64,000 bases of DNA from Paracoccus limosus. Lineage in GTDB: Bacteria > Pseudomonadota > Alphaproteobacteria > Rhodobacterales > Rhodobacteraceae. This document shows positions 7,664-15,624 of this stretch, one piece after another (positions within the stretch are counted from its first letter, which is position 1; each line of letters begins with the position of its first letter). A program made the position numbers and the translations under genes. The notes under the pieces were generated by a model. It ran no database searches, was not told where the DNA came from, and worked only from the letters and a program-made list of their open reading frames with translations. The DNA is taken from positions 35,128 through 99,127 of the forward strand of contig NZ_WMIF01000015.1 of the NCBI RefSeq assembly GCF_009711185.1, given 5' to 3'.

Positions 7664-9181
7664 TCAGGCAGCTTGCGCCAGATCCGAGCGGTCGAACCAC
7701 TCGGCAAATTCGCGGCGCTGGTCTTCGGTCAGATGCAGGTAATGTTTGGTGCGGCGATACAGGATGTCGTCGGGGCGCAGCGCCCATTCGCGCGCGACCA
7801 GATAGCGCACCTCGGCCTCATAAAGATTGCCACCGAAATGCCGGCCCAAGCCTTGCAGCGACAGCGCGCCCGCCACCACGTCGCGGGTGCGGGTGCCGTA
7901 AAGCCGACCGTAATGCTGCACCAGCGGGCGCGGCATCCACGGATGCAGTTCGCGCAGCAGCTCGGCAAAGCTTTCGTAATCGGCATTGGCCATGTCGCCG
8001 CCGGGCAGGGGGGCGGTTTCGGTCCAGTCCGGGCCCATGGCCGGAAAGATCTCGCGCAGGCGGTGCATGCCGCGTTCCGCGAGTTCGCGGAAGGTGGTGA
8101 TCTTGCCGCCGAACACGTTCAGCAGCGGCGCGCCGCCCGTCTGGTCCAGATCAAAGACATAGTCCCGCGTCACCGCCGAGGGGTTGCCCTTGCCGTCGTC
8201 AAACAGCGGCCTGACCCCCGAGAAGGAATGCAGCACGTCCTCGCGCCGCAGCTTTTCCTTGAAATAGCGGTTCACGGCGGCCAGCAGATAGTCGATCTCG
8301 GTCTCGTCCGCCGTCACATCCTCGGCCCGGCCCTGATAGGCAATGTCGGTGGTGCCGATCAGCGCCTTGTCGCCCTCATAGGGGTTGATGAAGATCACGC
8401 GCTTGTCGTGGTTCTGCACCAGATAGGCGTTCGATCCCGCCCACCATTTCGGCACGATGATATGGCTGCCCTTGACCAGCCGGACGTTGCGGCTGGAGTG
8501 CGAGCCGGCCACGCGACCGATCACGTCGCTGACCCATGGCCCCGCGCAATTGACGATGCAGCGGGCGCGGAAGCTGCGGATTTCGCCGGTGATCTCGTTG
8601 CGGGTCTCGACGGTCCATGCGCCATTCTCGCGCCGGGCCGAGATGCAGGGGCTGCGCGTCAATACCTCGGCGCCGCGCTCGGCAGCGTCCAGCGCGTTCA
8701 GCACCACAAGGCGGGCGTCATCGACCCAGCAATCGCTGTATTCGAAACCCTTGACGTATTGGTCCAGAAGCGGCGCGCCCTCGGGGTCGCGGCGCAGATC
8801 CAGCGTGCGGGTGCCGGGCAGTTTCTTGCGCCCGCCCAGATGGTCGTAAAGAAACAGCCCCAGCCGCACCAGCCATGCCGGGCGGTCCTGCGGCGAATGC
8901 GGCAGCACGAAGCGCATCGGCCAGATGATATGCGGCGCGGCGTTCAACAGCACCTCGCGTTCGATCAGCGCCTCGCGCACCAGCCGGAATTCGTAATATT
9001 CCAGATAACGCAGCCCGCCATGCACCAGTTTGCCCGAGCGCGAGGACGTGCCCTGCGCCAGATCGTCCTTTTCGCACAGCACGACCTTCAGGCCGCGCCC
9101 GGCAGCATCGCGGGCGACACCGGCACCGTTGATGCCGCCGCCGATCACGAAAAGGTCGATCATGTCCTGATCCTTGGTCAT
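7664..9181 (-). CDS. eryB: D-erythritol-1-phosphate dehydrogenase (EryB), GlpD-like FAD enzyme
   Basis: A 505-residue FAD-dependent enzyme of the glycerol-3-phosphate dehydrogenase family. The dinucleotide-binding motif GGGINGAG is at residues 14-21, followed by LCEKDDLAQGTSSRSGKLVHGGLRYLE, the GlpD signature region. NCAGPWV and the KGSHIIVP segment are also typical, and the C-terminal part matches the DAO_C domain. EryB oxidises erythritol phosphate to erythrulose phosphate and passes electrons to the respiratory chain. The start at 9181 has the GGAG ribosome binding site immediately upstream; longer readings extend into eryA. It follows eryA by a single base. Plain GlpD is the alternative, but the eryACD context favours EryB. 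Confidence 0.88.
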   Translation of the reverse strand: MTKDQDMIDLFVIGGGINGAGVARDAAGRGLKVVLCEKDDLAQGTSSRSGKLVHGGLRYLEYYEFRLVREALIEREVLLNAAPHIIWPMRFVLPHSPQDRPAWLVRLGLFLYDHLGGRKKLPGTRTLDLRRDPEGAPLLDQYVKGFEYSDCWVDDARLVVLNALDAAERGAEVLTRSPCISARRENGAWTVETRNEITGEIRSFRARCIVNCAGPWVSDVIGRVAGSHSSRNVRLVKGSHIIVPKWWAGSNAYLVQNHDKRVIFINPYEGDKALIGTTDIAYQGRAEDVTADETEIDYLLAAVNRYFKEKLRREDVLHSFSGVRPLFDDGKGNPSAVTRDYVFDLDQTGGAPLLNVFGGKITTFRELAERGMHRLREIFPAMGPDWTETAPLPGGDMANADYESFAELLRELHPWMPRPLVQHYGRLYGTRTRDVVAGALSLQGLGRHFGGNLYEAEVRYLVAREWALRPDDILYRRTKHYLHLTEDQRREFAEWFDRSDLAQAA

Positions 9182-9182
9182 C

Positions 9183-10751
9183 TCAATCTCCTTTCGGGGC
9201 GCGGGCCTGTGCCAGCGCGTCCCATGCCGGCGGCAGGGCCTGCCTTGCGGCGGAAAATGCGGGGAAAAGCCGGTCATATGCGGCGACCAGGCCGGGTTCG
9301 GGCGGCTCGGCCGCGCCCAGCAGCGGCGTGACCCATTCGGCAATGCAGGCATCCATGTCGGGATAGGCGCCGATGGCGACGGCGGCCATCATCGCGGCGC
9401 CCGCGGCCCCCGCCTCATCGCGGGCCGAGACGCGCACCGGCGCGTTCAGCGCCGCCGACAGGATGGCGCGCAGCGCGCCGGAACGCGCAGCCCCCCCGGT
9501 CAGGCGCAATTCGCCGGGCAGGGGTCCCATGGCGGCGTAGCAATCGCGCATCGCCATGCCCAGACCTTCGGCCACGGCGCGCACCAGATCGGGATAGCGA
9601 TGCCCCGCCGACAGGCCGACAAAGCCCGCCCGCGCATCGGCGTTCACAAACGGCCCGCGTTCGCCCGCGTCCGAGATATAGGGGTGGTAAACGATCTGGC
9701 CGGGGCGGGATTGCGCCAGCCAGCCGTCGATGCGCGCCACCAGATCGCGATGCGTCACCGGTTGGCCCATGTCGGACAAAAGATCAGCCGCCACGCCCAG
9801 AATCCAGTCAAGGTTCAGGGTCGCGGCCATATTGGTCTGCACCTGCGTCACGATGCCCGGGACCGGCAGGCAGATGACATAGCCGGTGCCCTGCGCGTTC
9901 AGATGCACGTCCTCGGCCCGCACGGCGCGCAGATGCACCCCGGTCGAGCCGACGGTGGAGCAGGCGATATCGCCCGCCGCCTGCCCGCCATAAACCCCGG
10001 CGCCAAGCGCGGTCATCACCATGTCCACATAGCCCAGACTGACCGGCGTGCCAGCGCGCAGCCCGGTCGCGGCTGCCGCCTCGGGGGTCAGCGGAGAGGT
10101 CTGGCGGGTGCCATCGACGATCTGCGGCAAGAGGTTGCGGCGGTGACCCAGCCCCAGCGCCTCGATCACCAGCGGGTCATACTGCCGGTCGCGGAAATTG
10201 CCAAAGGTAAAGCTCGCCTCGGACGGGTCGGTGGCGCGCACCCCGGTCAGGTTCAGATACAGCCAGTCCTTGCAATGCAGCGCCACCTCGGCCCCGTCCA
10301 GAAGCTCGGGGAAATGCGCATCCATATGCGCCATCTGGCTGCCCTGCTGGCAGGTGTTAAGCCCGGTGCCCGTCGCCTCGAACCGGGCGCGGTTCTGCGG
10401 ATGGCCTGCCAGCGCCTGCACCGTGGGCGCGGCGCGCGCGTCCAGCCACAGCCAGGCATCGCCCACCGGCCCGTCGCGGCCCACGAGCCAGGTTCCGTCG
10501 CCCTGCGCCGTGACCGACAGCGCGGCGGTGCGCGCCGCCAGATGCGGCACCTTTTCGCCCAAGCCCCGCAGCGCGGCGGCGCAATCGGCCCAAGTCTGGG
10601 GCAGGGATTGGGTGGCCGCGCCGTCGCGGCCCATGTGATAGCGGTTGGCGACCGCAGCGGCGGCCAGTTGCCGCCCGGCCAGATCAAAGGCCACGGCCTT
10701 GATCACCGATGTCCCGGCGTCAATGCCGATCAGGATGTCAGTCCCGGACAT
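9183..10751 (-). CDS. eryA: Erythritol kinase (FGGY family)
   Basis: A 522-residue FGGY carbohydrate kinase. The N-terminal ATP/phosphate loop is GIDAGTSVIKAVAFD (from residue 9), the first-domain TAQGDGTW region is intact, and the presumed catalytic Asp lies in GYVDMVMTALGAG. The adenosine-binding LTGGAARSGALRAILS is near residue 420. EryA phosphorylates erythritol to D-erythritol-1-phosphate, the first step of the Brucella-type pathway. The start at 10751 places MSGTDILIGIDAG at the N-terminus, as in family members; an in-frame ATG at 10874 would add 41 residues of unlikely composition. It is the first gene of the eryABCD operon and faces the transporter operon. Confidence 0.88.
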   Translation of the reverse strand: MSGTDILIGIDAGTSVIKAVAFDLAGRQLAAAAVANRYHMGRDGAATQSLPQTWADCAAALRGLGEKVPHLAARTAALSVTAQGDGTWLVGRDGPVGDAWLWLDARAAPTVQALAGHPQNRARFEATGTGLNTCQQGSQMAHMDAHFPELLDGAEVALHCKDWLYLNLTGVRATDPSEASFTFGNFRDRQYDPLVIEALGLGHRRNLLPQIVDGTRQTSPLTPEAAAATGLRAGTPVSLGYVDMVMTALGAGVYGGQAAGDIACSTVGSTGVHLRAVRAEDVHLNAQGTGYVICLPVPGIVTQVQTNMAATLNLDWILGVAADLLSDMGQPVTHRDLVARIDGWLAQSRPGQIVYHPYISDAGERGPFVNADARAGFVGLSAGHRYPDLVRAVAEGLGMAMRDCYAAMGPLPGELRLTGGAARSGALRAILSAALNAPVRVSARDEAGAAGAAMMAAVAIGAYPDMDACIAEWVTPLLGAAEPPEPGLVAAYDRLFPAFSAARQALPPAWDALAQARAPKGD

Positions 10752-10899
10752 GGTGCGACCTGCTGCCCGGATCGCTTGCGTGCTGGCGCATGGCTCTCCT
10801 CCTCGGCCGCCGGCCATGCGGCCGGGCGGCATGCCATCCCCGGTGGGCATGGCCAATTCCTCGGTCTGTTTCATAGCGCAGACTCACCGGCGCGGGAAT

Positions 10900-10927
10900 G
10901 ATTTTTTTTGCAGACACAGAAAAAAAT
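10900..10927. promoter_or_regulatory. Inverted repeat, candidate EryD operator
   Basis: A perfect dyad: ATTTTTTTT (10900-10908) and AAAAAAAAT (10919-10927) around the 10-base spacer GCAGACACAG. In otherwise GC-rich DNA this is the most AT-rich point of the divergent region, about 150 bases upstream of the eryA start and 262 bases upstream of the DUF2291 gene. SorC regulators bind dyads in such positions. The assignment to EryD is inference. Confidence 0.4.
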
Positions 10928-11048
10928 TTCAGCTACCTTTGCCGTAACGACGGGATTCGGGCCGCACCCGGATCGCGCCAGATGACGAGGAGGACGCCGG
11001 GCTGATCGCCTGCCCGGCCGCATGACCAGCCAGAGGAGGGGCCGGAAA

Positions 11049-11123
11049 ATGCACGGAATTTCCCAGGATCGCCTGTGCGCGGCCAAGGGGCGCGGCAGAA
11101 TGCGCCGCCCCGGCCTGTGCTGA
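11049..11123 (+). CDS. Possible 24-residue leader ORF upstream of the polyol transporter operon
   Basis: ATG at 11049 follows a strong GAGGAGGGG Shine-Dalgarno sequence about 9 bases away. The frame encodes 24 residues beginning MHGISQDRLC, rich in Arg and Gly, and stops at TGA 11121-11123. It ends 66 bases before the DUF2291 start. No family resemblance is seen. It may be a regulatory leader peptide, or simply a chance ORF behind a purine-rich stretch. Confidence 0.25.
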   Translation: MHGISQDRLCAAKGRGRMRRPGLC

Positions 11124-11189
11124 TTCGCCGATCCGACTGGCCGGCCGCCCGCCGGTCCCAGCCCCACCCATAAGAACCGAGGCCCGAAC

Positions 11190-11885
11190 ATGGTCCAGAG
11201 CACTGCCCCCGCCGGCGCCGTCCCGAAGTCCACCACCCCGAAGACACCGGCCCCGAAGGCGCCGGCGCCCTCGCGCCGTGGTCTGATCATCGCTCTTGCC
11301 GCCGTCGCCGCCGTGGTGGCCGGCATCGCGCTGGATACCCGCGTCGTCCACATCGGGTCCGAGGCGGATGTGCGCCAGCAGGCCTTTTCCCCCGACGCTT
11401 ACGGCCAGAAGGAATTCCCCCGCATCGCCGAGGCGATCAAGGCCAAGGCCGGCGCGGCGCCGGAACTGGCGGCCGCGATTGCTGCCGACAAGGATGCGGC
11501 CATCGCCAAATACGGCGCGCCCTCGACCACCGGCGCGATCATGTCGGTGCGGGTAACGGGCGTGGCGGGTGAGGCCAAGGCCGGGATCTATCCGCTGACC
11601 GTCGCCGGCATGCCGGATGGCGTGAATGTCCGCGTGCAGACCGGCCCGGCGATCAACGGCACCGACCTGCGCGATGCGCCCGGCGACATTGCCTTTGGCG
11701 GCTTCAAGAACCAGATCGAATATCAGAACGCCGGCGCTGGCATCAACCGCGCCATGAAGGCCGCCGTGCTGGACAAGATCGACGCTGCCAACCTGACCGG
11801 CAAGACCGTCGAGGTCACCGGCGCCTTCCGCCTGATCAACCCCAAGAACTGGCTGATCACCCCGGTCGAGGTGGTGGTGAAATGA
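11190..11885 (+). CDS. DUF2291-family membrane-anchored protein of a sugar/polyol ABC transporter operon
   Basis: A 231-residue protein. A Pro/Ala/Lys-rich, low-complexity cytoplasmic N-terminus (residues 1-29) is followed by one transmembrane segment (about 31-47, GLIIALAAVAAVVAGIA) and a periplasmic domain. The later segments IMSVRVTGVAG and VEVTGAFRLINPKNWLITPVEVVV resemble the DUF2291 family, whose members regularly sit at the head of ribose- or polyol-type ABC transporter operons. There is no lipobox Cys here, so the protein is a signal-anchor rather than a lipoprotein. Function is unknown; a periplasmic accessory to the transporter is the contextual guess. It overlaps the ATPase gene by 4 bases. 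Confidence 0.75.
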   Translation: MVQSTAPAGAVPKSTTPKTPAPKAPAPSRRGLIIALAAVAAVVAGIALDTRVVHIGSEADVRQQAFSPDAYGQKEFPRIAEAIKAKAGAAPELAAAIAADKDAAIAKYGAPSTTGAIMSVRVTGVAGEAKAGIYPLTVAGMPDGVNVRVQTGPAINGTDLRDAPGDIAFGGFKNQIEYQNAGAGINRAMKAAVLDKIDAANLTGKTVEVTGAFRLINPKNWLITPVEVVVK

Positions 11886-13405
11886 GCCGCGCCCCCTTTA
11901 CCAAGGGCGAGGTGGTGCTGGCGGCACGCCAGGTCGCCAAATCCTATGGCAATGTCCATGCGCTGAAAGGCGTGAATTTCGACATTCATCGCGGTCAGGT
12001 CACGACGCTGTTCGGCGAGAACGGCGCCGGCAAGTCCACGCTGATGAAGATCCTGTCGGGCGTCATCCAGCCCACCACCGGAGAGATCGTGCTGGACGGC
12101 CAGCCCGTCGCCTTCGGCAGCGCCAATGAGGCGCGCGACCGCGGCATCTCGATCATCCATCAGGAACTCAGCCTCGCGCCGAACCTATCGGTGCGCGACA
12201 ATATCTTCATGGGCCGCGAGATCATGGGCCCGACCGGTGTGAACTTTGCCGAAGAAGAGCGTCAGGTCCGCCGCCTGATGGAGGAACTGGAAGAGGACAT
12301 CGATCCGCTGACCCCGGTCGAGGAATTGCGTCTGGGCCAGCAGCAGATCGTCGAGATCGCCCGCGCCCTGTCCGTGGACAGCCGCATCCTGATCATGGAC
12401 GAGCCGACCAGCGCGCTGTCGGCAAGTGAAGTCGAGGTGCTGTTCAAGGTCATCCGCGACCTGACCGCCAAGGGCGTTTCCATCGTCTATATCTCGCACC
12501 ATCTGGAAGAGGCGCTGACAATCACCGATCATGCCGTGGTGCTGCGCGACGGCACCATGACCGCCTATGCGCCGCGCGCCGAGATCGATCTGGAATGGAT
12601 CGTGCGCAATATGGTCGGCGAAAACTACGATCTGGGCGCGCCGCCCGCCACCACCTTTGGCGAGGTGGCGCTGTCGGTCCGCAACCTGTCGGTGCCCGAT
12701 CCGGCGGGCTTTGATCTGGTGGACAAGCTGTCTCTGGATGTGCGCGCGGGCGAGATCGTCTGCATCTATGGCCTGATGGGCGCCGGCCGCACCGAGCTTC
12801 TGGAGACCTGCGCCGGACGTCTGACCGCCTCGGGCGGCGAGATCGTGCTGGAGGGGCGCGAAATCTCGCATCTGTCGATTGCCGAGCGTATCTCGCGCGG
12901 TCTGGCGCTGGTCCCCGAGGACCGGCAGCGCGACGGTCTGGTCCAGACGATGAGCGTGGGGCAGAACCTGTCGCTGGCCTCGATCAGCAGCTTTACGCGC
13001 GGGCTCTTCACCAGCCGCCGGGCCGAGCGGCAGCTGATCGAACATTCGATCAAGACCGTCACCGTCAAGACCGCCGGCGGCCATGCCGCCATCGGCTCGC
13101 TCTCGGGCGGCAACCAGCAGAAGGTGGTGATCGGCAAGATGCTGGCCACCAACCCCCGCGTCATCATGCTGGACGAACCCTCGCGCGGCATCGACATCGG
13201 CGCCAAGGCCGAGGTGTTCAAGCTGCTCGCCAAGGGCGCCGAAAGCGGGCTGGCCGTCATCTATACCACATCCGAAGTCAGCGAAGGCCTGTCCATCGCG
13301 CATCGGATCATCGTCATGCACAAGGGCCGCATCTCGGCCGAATTCGATTCCACCGTCACCAAAGAAAAGATCATGGCCGCCTCGGGCGAGTCCGTGGCCG
13401 CCTGA
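11882..13405 (+). CDS. Sugar/polyol ABC transporter ATP-binding protein (RbsA-like, two NBDs)
   Basis: A 507-residue ATPase with two nucleotide-binding domains, the layout of RbsA/MglA. The first has Walker A GENGAGKST (around residue 45) and a Q-loop HQELS; its signature region LRLGQQQ and Walker B LIMDEPTSAL follow. The second has a degenerate P-loop GLMGAGRTE (around 299), signature LSGGNQQK and Walker B IMLDEPSRGID, which is the normal pattern in this family. It energises import by the permease and binding protein encoded downstream. It overlaps the DUF2291 gene by 4 bases (ATGA). Erythritol or another polyol is the likely substrate, from its position between two polyol kinase/dehydrogenase sets; homologues in rhizobia are named Mpt or EryE. 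Confidence 0.9.
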   Translation: MSRAPFTKGEVVLAARQVAKSYGNVHALKGVNFDIHRGQVTTLFGENGAGKSTLMKILSGVIQPTTGEIVLDGQPVAFGSANEARDRGISIIHQELSLAPNLSVRDNIFMGREIMGPTGVNFAEEERQVRRLMEELEEDIDPLTPVEELRLGQQQIVEIARALSVDSRILIMDEPTSALSASEVEVLFKVIRDLTAKGVSIVYISHHLEEALTITDHAVVLRDGTMTAYAPRAEIDLEWIVRNMVGENYDLGAPPATTFGEVALSVRNLSVPDPAGFDLVDKLSLDVRAGEIVCIYGLMGAGRTELLETCAGRLTASGGEIVLEGREISHLSIAERISRGLALVPEDRQRDGLVQTMSVGQNLSLASISSFTRGLFTSRRAERQLIEHSIKTVTVKTAGGHAAIGSLSGGNQQKVVIGKMLATNPRVIMLDEPSRGIDIGAKAEVFKLLAKGAESGLAVIYTTSEVSEGLSIAHRIIVMHKGRISAEFDSTVTKEKIMAASGESVAA

Positions 13406-13430
13406 CGGATCATGTGAGGGAGGAAAACCC

Positions 13431-14471
13431 ATGTCCGCAACCACCGCCCCGGCGCATCCGGCCCGCAAGTCCAATTTCAGCATCGGCCGCATCCTGCTGG
13501 AAGGCCGCGCCTTTTTCGCCCTGATCGCCATCATCGCGGTCTTTTCGTTCCTGTCACCGAACTATTTCACCCTGTCGAACTTCCTGATCATGTCCTCGCA
13601 GGTGGCGATCTACGGCATCCTGTCCATCGGTATGCTTCTGGTGATCCTGAACGGCGGGATCGATCTGTCTGTGGGCTCGATCCTGGCACTGTGCGGCGTC
13701 GTCGCAGGCGCGATGATGCAAGGGGTCGAGCTGGACTGGGCAGGGGTCATCCTTTACCCGCCGGTCTGGGCCGTGGTGGTGCTGACCATCGCCGTTGGCG
13801 GGGCAGTGGGCGCGCTGAACGGGGTGCTGATCTCGGTCTTCAAAGTGCCGCCCTTTGTCGCCACGCTGGGGGTGATGTATGTCGCGCGTGGTGTTGCGCT
13901 GCTGATGACCAACGGCCTGACCTACAACAACCTGCGCGGCGCGCCCGAGTTGGGCAATACCGGCTTCAACTGGCTGGGCTTCAACCGCATCGCGGGAGTT
14001 CCAATCTCGGTCATCGTGCTGGCGACCATCGCCATCTTGGCCGGGCTGATGCTGTCGCGTTCGGCCTTTGGCCGCTGGCTTTACGCCTCGGGCGGCAATG
14101 AGCGTGCAGCCGAGCTGTCGGGCGTGCCGACGCGCCGGGTCAAGATCACCGTTTACACGATCTCGGGCGCGCTGGCGGCGATTGCCGGGCTGGTGCTCAG
14201 CTCGCAGCTGACCTCGGCCGGGCCCACTGCCGGCACCACCTATGAGCTGACGGCCATCGCGGCGGTCGTCATCGGCGGCGCGGCGCTGACCGGCGGGCGC
14301 GGCACGGTGCGCGGCACCATGCTGGGCGCCTTTGTCATCGGCTTTCTGTCGGCGGGCCTCGTCATCATCGGGGTGTCGTCCTACTGGCAGACGGTGTTCA
14401 CCGGCGCGGTGATCGTCCTCGCGGTGCTGATGAACTCGATCCAATACGGGCGCGGTGGCCGCAAGAGCTGA
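13431..14471 (+). CDS. Sugar/polyol ABC transporter permease (RbsC-like)
   Basis: A 346-residue, strongly hydrophobic protein with about ten predicted membrane segments, of the BPD_transp_2 family. Characteristic stretches are LVILNGGIDLSVGSILAL (around residues 70-87), VPPFVATLGVMYVARGVALL and GGAALTGGRGTVRGTMLGAF. It forms the inner-membrane channel for the ATPase and binding protein encoded next to it. A GAGGGAGG ribosome binding site precedes the ATG. The intergenic region after it carries two stem-loops before the binding-protein gene. Confidence 0.9.
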   Translation: MSATTAPAHPARKSNFSIGRILLEGRAFFALIAIIAVFSFLSPNYFTLSNFLIMSSQVAIYGILSIGMLLVILNGGIDLSVGSILALCGVVAGAMMQGVELDWAGVILYPPVWAVVVLTIAVGGAVGALNGVLISVFKVPPFVATLGVMYVARGVALLMTNGLTYNNLRGAPELGNTGFNWLGFNRIAGVPISVIVLATIAILAGLMLSRSAFGRWLYASGGNERAAELSGVPTRRVKITVYTISGALAAIAGLVLSSQLTSAGPTAGTTYELTAIAAVVIGGAALTGGRGTVRGTMLGAFVIGFLSAGLVIIGVSSYWQTVFTGAVIVLAVLMNSIQYGRGGRKS

Positions 14472-14486
14472 CGCGCAGACCTTTGC

Positions 14487-14530
14487 GCCGGGGCGGAACG
14501 GCCGCCCGGCGAAAGCCTGCCTTCGGGCAG
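14487..14530 (+). other. Two tandem stem-loops between the permease and binding-protein genes
   Basis: The first stem pairs GCCGGG plus CGG with CCGCCCGGC (14487-14510, one bulged G, loop AACGG). The second is CTGCC/GGCAG closed by a UUCG tetraloop (14517-14530). They lie in the 85-base gap after the permease stop and before the binding-protein start. Such structures often protect the upstream or downstream mRNA segment or cause partial termination, which would allow excess binding protein. Confidence 0.5.
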
Positions 14531-14556
14531 TGAATTAACCCAAGGGAGTGAGACCA

Positions 14557-15504
14557 ATGTTCAAACTGACCCGTCGCGCGCTGCTGGCCGCCGCTGCGTC
14601 GCTGCCGCTGATGGCCGCCGCCGCCTCGGCCGAAGGGCTGATCTCGATCATCGTCAACGACCCGGCGAACCCCTATTGGTTCACCGAAGGCGAGGTCGCC
14701 AAGAAGACCGCCGAGGAGATGGGATATACCGCCAATGTCGGCGCCCACCGTGGCGACACCAACGCCGAAAGCACCCTGATCGACACCGCGATCACCAACA
14801 AGTCGGTTGCGATCATCCTTGACCCGGCCAATGCCGATGGCTCGGTCGGTGCTGTGCAAAAGGCGGTCGATGCCGGCATTCCGGTGATCCTCGTCAATGC
14901 CGAGATCAACCAGGAAGGTCTGGCCAAGGCGCAGCTGGTGTCGAACAACGCCCAGGGCGCCGCGCTTGGCGCGCAGGCCTGGGTCGAGGCGGTCGGCGAC
15001 AAGGGCAAATATGTCGAACTGTTCGGCGCCCCTTCGGACAACAACGCCCAGACCCGCTCGAACGGCTATGAGACCGTGCTGAGCCAATACCCGGATCTGG
15101 AAAAGGTGGGTCAGGAAGTCGCCGACTGGGACCGCACCAAGGGTTACCAGAAGATGCAGTCGCTGCTGCAGGCCAATCCCGACATCAACGGCGTGATCTC
15201 GGGCAACGACGAGATGGCGCTGGGGGCGATCGCCGCGCTGAAAGAGGCGGGCAAGCTGAACGCCGTCAAGGTCGGCGGCTTTGACGGCTCGCCCGATGCG
15301 GTCGCGGCAGTGAAGGCGGGTGAACTGCAATATACCGTGCTGCAGCCGGTTGCCGTGTTCTCGGCGGCGGCGGTCAAGCAGGCGGATTCGGTGATCAAGA
15401 CCGGCAAGACCGGCGTGGATACCGAAAAGCAGCTGTTCGACTGCATGCTGATCGACCAGTCGAACGCCGACAAATACACGGCGCCCTTCGTGCTGGAACA
15501 ATAA
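14557..15504 (+). CDS. Periplasmic sugar/polyol-binding protein of the ABC transporter
   Basis: A 315-residue periplasmic-binding protein of the RbsB/type I family. The N-terminus is a Sec signal peptide (FKLTRRALLAAAASLPLM) with likely cleavage after AASA around residue 24. The mature part starts with IVNDPANPYW; GAHRGDTNAE and NDEMALGAIAALKEAG are typical ligand-domain motifs. The ATG at 14557 has GGGAG well spaced upstream; an in-frame GTG three codons earlier is less likely. A 12-base palindrome CCACCATGGTGG follows the stop. The ligand is probably a four- or five-carbon polyol, inferred from the locus. Confidence 0.9.
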   Translation: MFKLTRRALLAAAASLPLMAAAASAEGLISIIVNDPANPYWFTEGEVAKKTAEEMGYTANVGAHRGDTNAESTLIDTAITNKSVAIILDPANADGSVGAVQKAVDAGIPVILVNAEINQEGLAKAQLVSNNAQGAALGAQAWVEAVGDKGKYVELFGAPSDNNAQTRSNGYETVLSQYPDLEKVGQEVADWDRTKGYQKMQSLLQANPDINGVISGNDEMALGAIAALKEAGKLNAVKVGGFDGSPDAVAAVKAGELQYTVLQPVAVFSAAAVKQADSVIKTGKTGVDTEKQLFDCMLIDQSNADKYTAPFVLEQ

Positions 15505-15624
15505 GACCACCATGGTGGCGCGGGCCCCCCTCGCGCCTCATTGGTCCCGCGCCTGCCTCCCCCCCGGGGCGCGGGACCACCCCGATGACCGGCCCGGCCC
15601 CGTCCGGGCACGACGAGGAAACCC

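Larger units (their letters stand above)
10752..11189. promoter_or_regulatory. 438-base divergent control region between eryA and the polyol transporter operon
   Basis: This is the longest stretch without a confident gene. It must hold promoters for both the eryABCD operon and the transporter operon. It contains an AT-rich inverted repeat (10900-10927) and a possible 24-codon leader ORF (11049-11123), listed separately. Position 10752-10874 is open in the eryA frame but has no family-like sequence. I saw no clear sigma-70 consensus. Confidence 0.6.

Noticed and set aside
10752..10874. Longer eryA start at 10874
   Set aside because: The added 41 residues do not resemble kinase sequence, and the normal FGGY start is at 10751.
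15507..15518. CCACCATGGTGG palindrome after the binding-protein gene as a terminator
   Set aside because: A loop-less 12-base palindrome cannot form a hairpin of useful size and no T run follows.
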